Of a stretch of 64,000 bases of DNA, positions 18,141 through 27,428 are shown one piece after another; positions within the stretch are counted from its first letter, which is position 1; each line of letters starts with the position of its first letter. Source of the DNA: an uncultured Corynebacterium sp. (GTDB taxonomy: Bacteria > Actinomycetota > Actinomycetes > Mycobacteriales > Mycobacteriaceae); NCBI GenBank assembly GCA_943908385.1, contig CALTTF010000002.1, positions 9,608 to 73,607 on the forward strand, written 5' to 3'. Position numbers and translations under genes: made by a program. The notes below the pieces were generated by a model that was not told the origin of the DNA, did not search any database, and saw only the letters and a list, made by a program, of their open reading frames with translations.

Positions 18141-18209
18141 CTAACGCGTTAGCGCACCAGTTTCCTAGCCCCGGCCACGCTCCTGCAAAGGGATGCGGGT
18201 TGGGGCTTT
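18141..18209 (+). terminator. Possible terminator region after MKRR protein C
   Basis: CTAACGCGTTAG at 18141-18152 is a perfect 12-base palindrome. It is followed by AGCCCC (18167-18172) paired with GGGGCT (18202-18207) and a short TTT. The second stem has a long loop and weak T-run, so termination here is less certain than at 17449. One copy of the iterated word CGTCGATAAGC follows at 18227. Confidence 0.4.
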
Positions 18210-18341
18210 GGTGTGGGAGGGGTGGGCGTCGATAAGCGAATGCTTTTTGCTCTGCGGGTGAATTCTTTGTGAACGTCCTGCTGGCGCGGCGTGGAGGTCT
18301 TATGCTTGCGGTGCTGTAATTCTGCTGCCCAAGGAGTTTTG

Positions 18342-18914
18342 ATGAAGCGTCGCGTCGTCGCTGCTGCCCTGTCCGTCGCACTAGTTGCGGGTGCCGCTCC
18401 CGCGCATGCCGGCGTGGAACGACCCGTCGACGACCGTAGTTCGATCAAGCCGTTGTTCGAGCTCAGTTCCCCTGAGCACAGCTCCGAGCACTCCAGCATG
18501 GCGACGGATGAGGAGCTGCACGACAAGTGGGCTGAGGCCTCGCGGATGGGCTTCTTCTCCCCGATCATCGAATCGATTTACGGCCTGGACATTCCGGATG
18601 GCTTCGAAGAGCGCATGGACGCGGTGGACGATAATGTCGTGCAATACGAGAACAACGGCTCCGCGAATGCGGTGCTCGGTAGCTCCCTGAAGTGGGATGC
18701 GGCGCGCGGGCAGCAGCTGGGCACGGCGCTGAACTGGTGGATTGCCGCTGGTGTGCTGGCGGGTCTGCTCGGCGGCGTTGTCGCGGCTGACCAGGCTGGG
18801 CTGATTGCGCTCCCCACTGCTGCTGATGTCGCGCGCCTGCAGGGCGATGCGCAGGCGAATGTCGCGCGTGTGCAGGAGGATGTGCGCGCGCAGCTTGAGA
18901 CGTACTTGCCGTAG
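18342..18914 (+). CDS. Exported MKRR-like protein D, diverged fourth member
   Basis: This 190-residue protein starts MKRRVVAAAL and has a signal peptide ending AHA near residue 23. The mature part is acidic. A hydrophobic segment near residue 135 (NWWIAAGVLAGLLGGVVAADQAGLIALP) resembles the C-terminal segment of copies A-C, and about 30 extra residues (DVARLQGDAQANVARVQEDVRAQL) form a likely amphipathic or coiled-coil helix. The ATG at 18342 has AAGGAG five bases upstream. It looks like a distant paralogue of the array. Function unknown. Confidence 0.75.
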   Translation: MKRRVVAAALSVALVAGAAPAHAGVERPVDDRSSIKPLFELSSPEHSSEHSSMATDEELHDKWAEASRMGFFSPIIESIYGLDIPDGFEERMDAVDDNVVQYENNGSANAVLGSSLKWDAARGQQLGTALNWWIAAGVLAGLLGGVVAADQAGLIALPTAADVARLQGDAQANVARVQEDVRAQLETYLP

Positions 18915-19014
18915 TTTCGCGGCGCGGTGTTGCGCTGGGCTTGGCGACGTCGTGCCGTGCGGACTGGTGTTGTGCCGTGCGGGCTGAGGTCCGCGGTCGT
19001 TCGAATCGCAAAAG

Positions 19015-19023
19015 TTATCCACA
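19015..19023 (+). other. Isolated perfect DnaA box
   Basis: TTATCCACA matches the strict DnaA box. It lies in the 242-base gap between MKRR protein D and the HNH gene. No cluster of further boxes was seen near it, so this is not an origin; a role in DnaA titration or in control of the HNH gene is possible. The gap also holds an 11-base direct repeat, GTGCCGTGCGG, at 18952 and 18972. Confidence 0.5.
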
Positions 19024-19156
19024 GGTCTGAGCTGGGAATTCTTCAGTCTAACCGAACATAGGGGCGAATGAGAGAGTGGTGTCCAGCCCGATGGTTCAGC
19101 CCATGTGAAAGAGTGTTCTATACAACCAAACAGATCACTCACTGAAAGCCAGCACA

Positions 19157-20824
19157 ATGACTGCAGCGAGACCACCTGAAGATAGAAAGACTGACAGCCA
19201 CCCGAACCATCATCCCACCGAATCCGACAACAACACGACCAGCACGACCACCGATAAGGAAGGAGCTACCTCTAAGAAGCAGGCGCGGTTCGCCACCGAG
19301 AATTTCGACAACGCGGACTGCCGCTCGGCTCTGGCCATCCGCCAGGCGCAGACCGAGATTTTCGCCCGTTATTCCGAGCCCGGAGAGGGCTTCTGCTCGA
19401 AGGACCACGATCGCGAAGTCGTTCAGGTCTGTACCCAGACTGGAATGACGAAGCCGCAGGTGGACAACGCGATCACCGCATATATGTGCCTGCGCAATCT
19501 GCCCAAGCTCCGCGCTCTCCAGCTCGCGGATTACCGTCTCGACCTTGAGCGCATCAACGCCGTCGCCAACGGCCTCGCGGACCTGGGCACAAACGTGACG
19601 GACGAAGTCTTCGCCAAGTTCGACGACATGCTCACGGCCCTGTTCACCCCGGACAAGATGAACCAGCAGCTGCCCACCAAGAAGGCGATCACCCACCGCA
19701 TCAATTCGATGATCGCCGACTTCGATTCCACCGCCGCGTACGACGAGAAGAAGCGCAAGGACCGCGAGGAGAAGAAGGAACCTTTTTCCCCTGGTGAAGG
19801 CGAGGTTTCGTTCTCCACGCCGCCGGCCGGTTCCGGGGAGCCGGGCAACGCGTACATGAACGTCGGGGGCGACAAGGTGGAGGTCGCCGCAATGCGCGCT
19901 CAGCTCAACGCCACCGCGCGCGAACACAGCGTCGACCAGTGGGAAGCACTGCGTCTCCTCATTCTCGGCAAAGTTCAGCCCACCTCGGCCACCATCTTCG
20001 GTTACGCGCCGATGAAGAATGGTGCGCCCGACCCGTCCAGGGCTGTGTTTCTGCCGGGCTTCGGCTGGACCACCGCCGCAGGCACCGAAGCCTTCCACAA
20101 TCTGGCCGAAACCATCATTGACCTGGAGGAATTCAAGGACCACACGGTCGCGGGCTATGCCGCTCCAGACAAGGTCAAGGCATATGTCCGCGGCCGCGAC
20201 GGAACCTGCGTCTTCCCGGGGTGCACGCGATCCGCGTGGAGCTGCCAGCTCGACCACCGCATCCCCTACGACGACGGCGGACAGACCACCGCCGCGAACC
20301 TCTACTGCCTCTGCGCGCACCACCACAACATCAAGACCGATCGCCGCGCGTTCTACGTCCCCGACCCGGTCACCGGCGAAATCATCTGGCTTTTCGACGA
20401 CGGAACGTACGCCCGCACCGAACCCTCCGGTTTCATCGGCACCCAGGTCACCCCGACCGCACCGCGTTGGCGCGCATCCACGGCAGACATCGAACACCGC
20501 AAGCGCAAAAAGGCCCATTTTCTCGCAAAAGGGCACACGCTTGTCGACGCCTACGAGGCAGGCCTCCCCCGCCCCACCAACGACAAAGGCGATTCTGGCG
20601 CAGAATCCGGTACCGATTCCGGGGAACTGTCCCTGATCACCTACGAGGAGACGCTCGAAGCGATCGCCGAACTCGAAAAGGAATTCAACATGGAATTCCC
20701 GTTCCGTCCGGAGCCTCCCGAAGATGAAGCCGAGGAGGTGAATGGACAATCACCGGAAAACGGGCAGGAAAACAGGACAGAAAAGCACCGGGGATCTCAT
20801 CTCCCCGAGGAGCCGCCGTTCTAG
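19157..20824 (+). CDS. DUF222 / HNH endonuclease domain protein
   Basis: The 555-residue product has a DUF222 (13E12 repeat) region in its first two thirds and an HNH nuclease motif near residues 350-395: CVFPGC, then QLDHRIPYDDGG, then NLYCLCAHHHNIK. The cysteines form a zinc knuckle and DH plus HHH supply the catalytic histidines. Genes of this type are abundant, often in several copies, in corynebacteria and mycobacteria. They are suspected to be mobile or to belong to DNA exchange systems, but their role is unproven. The C-terminus is acidic. The gene end overlaps the convergent lipoprotein gene by 4 bases. Confidence 0.88.
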   Translation: MTAARPPEDRKTDSHPNHHPTESDNNTTSTTTDKEGATSKKQARFATENFDNADCRSALAIRQAQTEIFARYSEPGEGFCSKDHDREVVQVCTQTGMTKPQVDNAITAYMCLRNLPKLRALQLADYRLDLERINAVANGLADLGTNVTDEVFAKFDDMLTALFTPDKMNQQLPTKKAITHRINSMIADFDSTAAYDEKKRKDREEKKEPFSPGEGEVSFSTPPAGSGEPGNAYMNVGGDKVEVAAMRAQLNATAREHSVDQWEALRLLILGKVQPTSATIFGYAPMKNGAPDPSRAVFLPGFGWTTAAGTEAFHNLAETIIDLEEFKDHTVAGYAAPDKVKAYVRGRDGTCVFPGCTRSAWSCQLDHRIPYDDGGQTTAANLYCLCAHHHNIKTDRRAFYVPDPVTGEIIWLFDDGTYARTEPSGFIGTQVTPTAPRWRASTADIEHRKRKKAHFLAKGHTLVDAYEAGLPRPTNDKGDSGAESGTDSGELSLITYEETLEAIAELEKEFNMEFPFRPEPPEDEAEEVNGQSPENGQENRTEKHRGSHLPEEPPF

Positions 20825-21351
20825 AGGTCTCTCACCGCGGCGCACAACTCGGGGTCGGTGATATAACCCTGTTCGCACCCGTACTGGGTCTGCAATTCAC
20901 CCGAGGATGGGTTCGGGTTTCCCTGCTCATCGTGTCCGTAACCGCATTCCGCGGCACCGCCGGTGCATTCTGGTTCAGCAGGTGCAGCAGGAGGAGCTGC
21001 GGGAGCTTCTGGGGCTGCTGGTTGCTCGGATTGTGCCGGTCGCTCTGGCTGTTCCGGGTGCTCGGGTTGTGCGGATTCTTCCTCAAAATCGCCACATCGG
21101 CGGGTGTCGGTGACGGTGCTGCCGTCGGAAAGCTGCGCGGTGTCCTTCTTCTCGCACGTCACGAAGGACGGCCCAGACTCGATCGTTGTCGTTCCTGCAG
21201 CTGCTTTGTCGGCGGCGGGGCTTGGGCTCGCGGTGGAGCTACGCTCCGTGAGGGTCGGTTCGTCAATGTCGTCGGAAAATTGGCTGCACCCAGTGAGAGA
21301 GGCAGCTGCCAAGATAATTCCGGCCAAAATCTTTGTGGACTGTCGCACCAT
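20821..21351 (-). CDS. Lipoprotein with a Pro/Glu/Ala-rich linker
   Basis: The 176-residue product has a signal peptide with the lipobox LTGC near residue 22, so it should be lipid-anchored outside the membrane. A Ser/Thr-rich stretch follows, then a small domain with a Cys pair, then repeated PEQPERPAQSEQP-type linker sequence. The C-terminal region has four more cysteines (ECTGGAAECGYG and YGCEQGYITDPELCAAV), possibly two disulfides. No known family was recognised. It is the last of three small genes after the trp operon. Confidence 0.75.
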   Translation of the reverse strand: MVRQSTKILAGIILAAASLTGCSQFSDDIDEPTLTERSSTASPSPAADKAAAGTTTIESGPSFVTCEKKDTAQLSDGSTVTDTRRCGDFEEESAQPEHPEQPERPAQSEQPAAPEAPAAPPAAPAEPECTGGAAECGYGHDEQGNPNPSSGELQTQYGCEQGYITDPELCAAVRDL

Positions 21352-21377
21352 GATCTTCTACTCCTGCTTCGAGGGTC

Positions 21378-21707
21378 TTAGTTCGGGTCGGGGGATGTTG
21401 GGCGATCGGGGATGTCCGGGAAAATGGCTTGGGCTTCTGCCCACAGTCCATCGAAAGCGCTTTTCTCGAGCATGTGGTGCTCGATGTCTTCGAATTGGCC
21501 GAGCTGGTCTGGGTGTGGCACGACATCGAGGGGTTTATTAGCACTGCCGTAGACCGTGCCCTCAGTGTATGTGCCGACGATGGAATTGTCAGGGGTTAAT
21601 TCGATCATCCTGACCATGCGGCAGTGAGTGCGGGTGTCGTCGAGTTCGGCTAACTCGGCGACATTCACCAGCCCGGACCCGTCTGGGGCGGTGAAAATTG
21701 TCTTCAC
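21378..21707 (-). CDS. Hypothetical acidic protein
   Basis: The 109-residue product begins with a GTG at 21707 and has no signal peptide or membrane segment. A segment reading GTYTEGTVYGSANKPLDVVP and a Pro/Asp-rich end are its only notable features. No family was recognised. The start is uncertain: no ribosome binding site precedes the GTG, while AGGAG lies 35 bases further upstream without a normal start codon near it. It stands 43 bases after the Rieske gene and 26 bases before the lipoprotein gene, all on one strand. Confidence 0.5.
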   Translation of the reverse strand: MKTIFTAPDGSGLVNVAELAELDDTRTHCRMVRMIELTPDNSIVGTYTEGTVYGSANKPLDVVPHPDQLGQFEDIEHHMLEKSAFDGLWAEAQAIFPDIPDRPTSPDPN

Positions 21708-21750
21708 GAAGAGGCGCGTGGGATTTTCGCTGATTTTCTTGCTCCTATTG

Positions 21751-22155
21751 CTACTCGTTGCTGCCGCCAGCGACGACAGTGTCGCCTTCCTCGCGGACGG
21801 GGACGGTGGTCATGCCGGTTGCAGCCGGTCCGGAGACGGGATCGCCGGTCGTGATATTGAACACTGAGCCGTGGGACGGGCACCGCACTGTATCGCCGTC
21901 GACCTGCGTGATCGGGCTGCCCTGGTGCGGGCATTTGGCGGAGTAGGCGACGAACTCGCCCTCGGTGGGTTGGGCGATGATGAGGTTGTCCACGATCACC
22001 GCGCTACCGACAGGAACCTCCGTGGCGGCGACCTCCGCGGACGGAGCCTTTCCGCATGCGGCGAGAACGGCACCGGCGAAAGTGGTCGCTGTACCGAGGA
22101 GGAACGTGCGGCGGGAGCAGGGCGGGCCGGGCGTCGGGCGGGAGGACTCAATCAT
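21751..22155 (-). CDS. Tat-exported Rieske [2Fe-2S] lipoprotein
   Basis: This 134-residue protein has a twin-arginine motif (SRRTFLLG), a hydrophobic stretch and a lipobox LAAC near residue 34, so it is probably exported folded and lipid-anchored. The Rieske cluster motifs CPHQG and CPSHGS provide two Cys and two His ligands. It is much shorter than the Rieske subunit of the cytochrome bc1 complex and resembles stand-alone actinobacterial Rieske proteins. Its ATG overlaps the trpA stop (ATGA), so translation is coupled to the trp operon. The redox partner is unknown. Confidence 0.88.
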   Translation of the reverse strand: MIESSRPTPGPPCSRRTFLLGTATTFAGAVLAACGKAPSAEVAATEVPVGSAVIVDNLIIAQPTEGEFVAYSAKCPHQGSPITQVDGDTVRCPSHGSVFNITTGDPVSGPAATGMTTVPVREEGDTVVAGGSNE

Positions 22156-22994
22156 GACTTGATCGTAGCCTGCTTCATGGTGGCGACGTACTCGCGAAGC
22201 TCCGCTGCCAGGGCGTCCTTGTCGCGGATGGTGCCGGGATTCGGGTGGGAGTATTCGACGTGGGCGTCGATGATCTTCTCGATGGCGGACCCGGTGATCG
22301 CACCGGCGGCGCCAGCGGCGACAGCGTCGGCGACGTGCTGCGGGGTGGAGATGCCGAATCCGAGGAGCACGGGGGCGCCGCCGTAGGCGGTGATGTTGGA
22401 GACGACGTCGGCAAGCCCTTGCGTCTGGGATTCGCGCTCCGCTCCGGTGACTCCGTCGCGGGAGACGGCGTAGATGTACCCGCGGGAGTTAGCGGCGACG
22501 CCTTCGAGGACCTCGGGGCGGGCCTGAGCCGGGGCGATGAACACGGGGTCGATGCCGGCGGCGGTCGCGGCCTCGATGAAGGGTGCGCCCTCGCGGACGG
22601 GAACATCGGGGATCAGGACGGCGTCTGCGCCTGATTCATGCAGGGCAGCGTAGAATTTCTCCAGTCCTCGCACGTACGGAACATTCGCGTAGACGAGCAT
22701 GCCGATGGGGACCTCAGGGTAGCGGCGGCGGATTTCGCGGATCTGGTCGAAGCACTTTTCGACGGTCGCGCCCCCGTCCAGTGCACGCAGATGCGATTTC
22801 TGGATGGTCGGGCCGTCGGCTGCGGGATCGGAGAAGGGGATGCCGAGTTCGAGGGCGTCGGCGCCGGCGTCGATAAGCGTGCTGATGATGTCGACGGCAT
22901 CTTCGGCGGAGGGGTCTCCGAGCATGACGAAGGGGACGAATGCGCCCTCGTTTTTGTCGTCGAGGTCCGCGAAAAGGGTGGCGAAGCGGGACAT
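22152..22994 (-). CDS. trpA: Tryptophan synthase alpha subunit
   Basis: The enzyme cleaves indole-3-glycerol phosphate to indole and glyceraldehyde 3-phosphate; indole passes to TrpB. Catalytic Glu49 and Asp60 are present in ALELGIPFSDPAADGP, and the phosphate-binding GFGIS loop is near residue 214. At 280 residues it has normal length. The ATG overlaps the trpB stop by one base, and the stop overlaps the Rieske gene start. Confidence 0.97.
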   Translation of the reverse strand: MSRFATLFADLDDKNEGAFVPFVMLGDPSAEDAVDIISTLIDAGADALELGIPFSDPAADGPTIQKSHLRALDGGATVEKCFDQIREIRRRYPEVPIGMLVYANVPYVRGLEKFYAALHESGADAVLIPDVPVREGAPFIEAATAAGIDPVFIAPAQARPEVLEGVAANSRGYIYAVSRDGVTGAERESQTQGLADVVSNITAYGGAPVLLGFGISTPQHVADAVAAGAAGAITGSAIEKIIDAHVEYSHPNPGTIRDKDALAAELREYVATMKQATIKS

Positions 22995-24250
22995 TATTTC
23001 TCCTCCGAGGTGTTCAGGACGTACTCCGGGTGCTCGTCGAGGGTCTGCTGGACGTGGGCGATGTCCTTGTCGCCGCGGCCGGACAGGGAGACGAGAATCG
23101 TGGTCGGTGTCTGGGCCTCCTTGGCTTCCTCGGCGCGGCGCAGGGCGTACGCGAGGGCGTGGGAGGACTCGAGCGCGGGAATGATGCCCTCGCGGCGCGA
23201 GAGCAACTGGAATGCGCGGAGGGCCTCTCCGTCGGTGACCGGGACGTACGTGGCGCGGCCGCTCTTGGCGAGGTGCGCGTGCTGCGGGCCGACAGCTGGG
23301 TAGTCGAGACCGGCGGAAATGGAGTAGGACTCCTCGATCTGGCCGTCTGGGTCGCGCATCAGATAGGACTTCGTGCCGTGGAGAATGCCCACGCTACCTG
23401 CGGCGATGGCGGCTCCGTGCTTGCCGCTGTCCATGCCCTCGCCGCCAGGCTCAGCGCCGACGAGCTCGACGGATTCGTCGTCGATGAAGTCCGCGAACAT
23501 GCCGATGGCGTTGGAGCCGCCGCCGACGCAGGCGACGACGACGTCGGGAAGCGAGCCCGTGCGTTCCTGTAGCTGGGCCTTGGCCTCCTCGGAAATCACC
23601 TTGTGGAACTCGCGTACCAATGTCGGGAACGGGTGCGGGCCGGCGGCGGTGCCGAGCAGGTAGTGGGACTCGTGGAAGGTCGCGGTCCAGTCGCGCAGGG
23701 CCTCGTTGACGGCGTCCTTGAGAGTGCCGGAGCCGGAGTCGACGCCGATCACCTCCGCGCCCATGAGGCGCATGCGGTACACATTCGGCGCCTGGCGCTC
23801 CATGTCTTTGGCGCCCATGTAGATCACGCACTCGAGATCCATCAACGCGCAGGCAAGAGCGGTCGAGGTGCCGTGCTGGCCAGCGCCGGTCTCTGCGATA
23901 ATGCGCTTCTTCCCCATCTTCTTCGCCAACAGAGCCTGGCCGATTACCTGGTTGGTCTTGTGCGCCCCGCCGTGGACGAGGTCCTCGCGCTTGAGGAAGA
24001 TGCGGGCGTAATCGTTGCCCTTGGTGAGGTTGGTGGCCTCGGTCAGCGGCGTCGGACGGCCGAGGTAGTCACGGAGCAGGGCGCGGTACTCGGTCATGAA
24101 CTGCTCATCGTTCCACGCGTCGACAAAAGCCTGCTCAAGCTGGTCGAGGGCCGGAAGCAGCGATTCGGCGACGAACTGTCCGCCGAATTCACCGAAGTAC
24201 GCGGGCAGAATGGTGCGTCCGCCGTTGCGCGAGTCTGTGGAGTCAGTCAT
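22994..24250 (-). CDS. trpB: Tryptophan synthase beta subunit
   Basis: This PLP enzyme condenses indole with serine to give tryptophan. GGAHKTN places the PLP lysine at residue 98, and the phosphate-binding loop GGGSNAIG is present further on. The 418-residue length is normal for TrpB1. It lies 38 bases after trpC and overlaps trpA by one base. Confidence 0.97.
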   Translation of the reverse strand: MTDSTDSRNGGRTILPAYFGEFGGQFVAESLLPALDQLEQAFVDAWNDEQFMTEYRALLRDYLGRPTPLTEATNLTKGNDYARIFLKREDLVHGGAHKTNQVIGQALLAKKMGKKRIIAETGAGQHGTSTALACALMDLECVIYMGAKDMERQAPNVYRMRLMGAEVIGVDSGSGTLKDAVNEALRDWTATFHESHYLLGTAAGPHPFPTLVREFHKVISEEAKAQLQERTGSLPDVVVACVGGGSNAIGMFADFIDDESVELVGAEPGGEGMDSGKHGAAIAAGSVGILHGTKSYLMRDPDGQIEESYSISAGLDYPAVGPQHAHLAKSGRATYVPVTDGEALRAFQLLSRREGIIPALESSHALAYALRRAEEAKEAQTPTTILVSLSGRGDKDIAHVQQTLDEHPEYVLNTSEEK

Positions 24251-24288
24251 GAAGAGTCCTTGGTCAAGAGGTGGCTATTGAGGGGTGT

Positions 24289-25758
24289 TCAGTAATGGAA
24301 ATTTCTGATTCGGTCGAAAGTGGTGCGGAGTGCACCGGCGTCCTTCGCGCTGGACCATCGGCCCGCTTCGGCCGGGTACTCCACGCCCGAATTCAGATCG
24401 ACGCCGAGGCATCCGACACGCAGCGCATCCTCAACGTTATCGGGCCCCAATCCCCCGGCGAGGAGGGCGTGGGGGCGAACGGAGTCGGGAATCGTGGTCC
24501 AATCGAATCCAGTCCCCGATCCACCGTCCTTCGCGTCGAGCACGAGCTTATCGACGTCCGTTGCCAGCCCCAGAGCCACTGCCGGCCCGTCGGGATCTGA
24601 CATGGAGACGGCTCGCCAAACCTCGATATCCGGATCGAGGGCACGGACGGCCTCGCGGACAGTGGCGATGAGTGCGCGCTCCGCGGCGAGGGAGCCCTGG
24701 TACGGCGCGTGTATCTGCACTGCGCGGATGCCTGGGAAGGCGAGCTCGTCCCATCCCTCAGTGCGGCGGCTGACCGCAACGTAGTGGAGGCCGGGCTCGT
24801 TGGCGATAATGTTTTTCGCTGTTTCACGTGAAACATTGCGCGGACTGGCTTCCTCGAAGATGAGGCCACCGTAAACGGCGCCGACGGCGCGGGCGGCCTG
24901 CGCGGCGGTGTGGGAAGTCAGGCCGCAGACCTTATTGGGGCCGTAGACCAGCATTCGCGCAGCCCAGTCGATATCAGGGGTGCCGGTGAGGTGCGAGCCG
25001 ACGAGGAAGCCGTCGGAGTGGCCGCCCAGTGTGCGGACGGTCTCGACGTCGCGGATACCCGACTCTGAGACGATGAGGGCGCCTTCCGGTGCGAGCGGCG
25101 CGAGGCGTGCGGAACGCTCGAGGTCGATGGTCAGATCGTGCAGGTTCCGGTGGTTGATGCCGAAGATCTTTGCGCCGAGTTTCGTGGCTCGGGCAGCCTC
25201 TTCTTCGTCGATGACTTCGGTGAGGACGTCGAGGCCGAGGCGGTCAGCCTCGGCGGAAAGGGCGGCGTACTCCTCGTCGTCGAGAACGCTGAGCATGAGC
25301 AAGATGGCGTCCGCGCCGAAATACCGCGCTGCGTGAATCTGCACCGGGTCGATGATGAAGTCTTTGCAGAGCACAGGAAGATGGGTCGTCGCGGCGACGG
25401 TGGCGAGATGGTCGTAGTCTCCCCCGAAGCGCTCCGGTTCACAGAGAACGGAGATTCCCGCGGCATAGCGGGAGTAGACCGAAGCGATCTCCCCCGGCTC
25501 GTAATGCTCGCGGATCATGCCGAGCGAGGGCGACGACGACTTGCACTCCATGATGAAACGCGTGCCGGGGCGGGCGAGTGAATCGTAGAGTGAACGCTCG
25601 GACCGTGGAAGGCGTGCAGGGTCCACGTGGGAGATGCGCGCGCGAATATCGTCAATGTGACGTTTTCGTGCCGTGACAATGTCCTCGAGGACAGTCGGCA
25701 AGCCGTGAGAAGGGCGTGTAGGAGATACCTGCTGGTCAGAGGCCTGTGATTTAGCCAC
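24289..25758 (-). CDS. trpCF: Bifunctional indole-3-glycerol phosphate synthase / phosphoribosylanthranilate isomerase
   Basis: The 489-residue fusion carries TrpC first (ECKSSSPSLG near residue 70, LCKDFI, and GINHRNLHDL) and TrpF second (VCGLTS near residue 275, then ending with GGLGPDNV and GVDLNSGVE). It performs two consecutive steps of tryptophan synthesis, as in C. glutamicum. The start is a GTG at 25758 that overlaps the trpD stop by 8 bases. A perfect parS site lies inside the coding sequence at 24820-24835, where it encodes NVSRET near the start of the TrpF domain. Confidence 0.95.
   Translation of the reverse strand: MAKSQASDQQVSPTRPSHGLPTVLEDIVTARKRHIDDIRARISHVDPARLPRSERSLYDSLARPGTRFIMECKSSSPSLGMIREHYEPGEIASVYSRYAAGISVLCEPERFGGDYDHLATVAATTHLPVLCKDFIIDPVQIHAARYFGADAILLMLSVLDDEEYAALSAEADRLGLDVLTEVIDEEEAARATKLGAKIFGINHRNLHDLTIDLERSARLAPLAPEGALIVSESGIRDVETVRTLGGHSDGFLVGSHLTGTPDIDWAARMLVYGPNKVCGLTSHTAAQAARAVGAVYGGLIFEEASPRNVSRETAKNIIANEPGLHYVAVSRRTEGWDELAFPGIRAVQIHAPYQGSLAAERALIATVREAVRALDPDIEVWRAVSMSDPDGPAVALGLATDVDKLVLDAKDGGSGTGFDWTTIPDSVRPHALLAGGLGPDNVEDALRVGCLGVDLNSGVEYPAEAGRWSSAKDAGALRTTFDRIRNFHY
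24820..24835. other. parS: parS centromere site 1, inside trpC
   Basis: TGTTTCACGTGAAACA is a perfect 16-base palindrome identical to the canonical bacterial parS site. It lies within the trpCF coding region, so codons there must satisfy both protein and ParB binding. It is about 22.5 kb from parB. Confidence 0.95.
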
Positions 25759-26779
25759 TGTAATCCGCCCCTTCGTGGGTGGAGAGCCATTGGGCGACGG
25801 TGCCGTCGGCAAGCAATTCTTGGGCGCGTTCGACCCCTGCGGCGATCGTGGGATCGGTGTCGTAGAGGTAGAAGATCGCGCCGGCGGTCGCGGCGACGGC
25901 ATCGCGGTGGGCATCGGGAGCGGTGCCGTCGAAAATGGCGCGGATGGCCGCGGCGTTCTCCGTGCCATCGCCGCCTTCGAGCTCCTCCAAAGAATAGGTG
26001 GGCAGACCCATGTCTTCCGGAGTGATGGTGTAGTGAGAGATATTGCCCTCGCGGTCGAGCTCCCAGACGAGAGTCTCTCCGTGGACGGCGAGCTCGTCGG
26101 TCCCGGCGCCATGAACGATCATTGCGCGGCCGCGGCCGAGTTCGCGCATGGTCTCGGCGATGGTCTGGCCGAGTGCCGGGTTGGCGATGCCCATGATCTG
26201 GTACTCGGGGCGGCCTGGGGACAGCAGCGGTCCGAGGGTGTTGAACAAGGTGGGGATGCCCAAGGACTTGCGGACTGGCTGCACATGGGCGATCGCCGGG
26301 TTGTAGGCCGGCGCGAAGAGGAAGGTGAAGTTAGATGCCTCGAACTGGCGCACCGCGCGGTCCGGGTCCAGGTCGAGGGGGATATTGAGTGCCTCGAGCA
26401 CGTCGGCGGAGCCGGACTTGGACGACACGGAGCGGTTGCCGCACTTGATCATCTTCACTCCCCCGGCGGCGGCGACGAGGGAGGCGGCGGTGGTGATGTT
26501 GATGGTGTTCTTGCCGTCGCCGCCCGTGCCGGCCGTGTCCATGAGGCCCTCGCCGGTGATCGGGAACGGTCGGCCGGCGGCCAAGAATGCCTTGGCGGCG
26601 CCGGCGATATCGGCGAAAGTCTCCCCGCGGGTGCGCACGGTGGCGAGCAGAGCCGCGATGTGGACGTCGTCGTAGTCGCCGACAGTCAAGGGCACGAATG
26701 CTTCAGTCGCCTCCTCGAGGGTCGGCTCCTTGTTGTCGAGGAAGACGCGGAGAGTTTCGAGTGAGGATTGGCTAGCCAT
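25751..26779 (-). CDS. trpD: Anthranilate phosphoribosyltransferase
   Basis: This enzyme transfers phosphoribose from PRPP to anthranilate. Diagnostic features in the 342-residue product are DTAGTGGDGKNTIN (the PRPP loop) and KCGNRSVSSKSGSADVLEAL. The ATG at 26779 has AAAGGTG six bases upstream and overlaps the trpG stop by 8 bases; a GTG three codons earlier is the alternative. It lies between trpG and trpC in the usual corynebacterial order. Confidence 0.96.
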   Translation of the reverse strand: MASQSSLETLRVFLDNKEPTLEEATEAFVPLTVGDYDDVHIAALLATVRTRGETFADIAGAAKAFLAAGRPFPITGEGLMDTAGTGGDGKNTINITTAASLVAAAGGVKMIKCGNRSVSSKSGSADVLEALNIPLDLDPDRAVRQFEASNFTFLFAPAYNPAIAHVQPVRKSLGIPTLFNTLGPLLSPGRPEYQIMGIANPALGQTIAETMRELGRGRAMIVHGAGTDELAVHGETLVWELDREGNISHYTITPEDMGLPTYSLEELEGGDGTENAAAIRAIFDGTAPDAHRDAVAATAGAIFYLYDTDPTIAAGVERAQELLADGTVAQWLSTHEGADYSG

Positions 26780-27428
26780 TGTGATCACCTTTCTTGGAGC
26801 GTGCCAATAATTGGTCGACGCACCGCTGCAAAATCACCGGTCCCTGTGGGGTCAGGATGGACTCGGGGTGGAACTGGAGGCCGATCGACATGCCGTCAGT
26901 GGTCTCAGCGGCCATGACCACGTCGCCGAACTCGGCGGGCACCCGCGCCAGAGCCACGAGTCCTTCGGGCACATCCACGGTGCCGAGGGAGTGGTACCGC
27001 GCCACCGGGACCAGGCGGCCGGGAATGTCGCGGTGCTGGGGGCCGGAGTCGGTGGTGAGGCCGTCGAAAAGCGGATTCCCGATGCCCTCGTCGGTGAGGT
27101 GCATGGTTTCGCTGATGCCGTGGACTGGTCCGCACGGTGCGACGCGGCCGCCGAAATGCTCGACGAGGGCCTGGTATCCGAGGCAGATGCCGAGCAGAGG
27201 GATGCGGCCCTGGACGCGATCGATGAGCTCCATCATGCAGCCCGCGTCGGCCGGATAGCCGGGTCCGGGCGAGAGAATGATGATGTCCGGTTCGGCGGCG
27301 AGGACGCGGTCGACCGTGACGGTGTTGCGGAAGACGGTGAATTCGACGTCGGGAAGCGTCGACAGGGCGTCGACGAGGTTGTAGACGAAGGAATCGCGGT
27401 TATCCAGCAGAACAATGCGGGCGCTCAT
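26772..27428 (-). CDS. trpG: Anthranilate synthase, glutamine amidotransferase component
   Basis: The 218-residue product is a class I glutamine amidotransferase that feeds ammonia to TrpE. The nucleophile is Cys82 in LLGICLGYQAL, the oxyanion motif SPGPGYP is at about residues 53-59, and the His-Glu pair lies in HPESIL near the end. The ATG overlaps the trpE stop by 4 bases (ATGA), which supports equal synthesis of the two subunits. Confidence 0.96.
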   Translation of the reverse strand: MSARIVLLDNRDSFVYNLVDALSTLPDVEFTVFRNTVTVDRVLAAEPDIIILSPGPGYPADAGCMMELIDRVQGRIPLLGICLGYQALVEHFGGRVAPCGPVHGISETMHLTDEGIGNPLFDGLTTDSGPQHRDIPGRLVPVARYHSLGTVDVPEGLVALARVPAEFGDVVMAAETTDGMSIGLQFHPESILTPQGPVILQRCVDQLLARSKKGDHNG

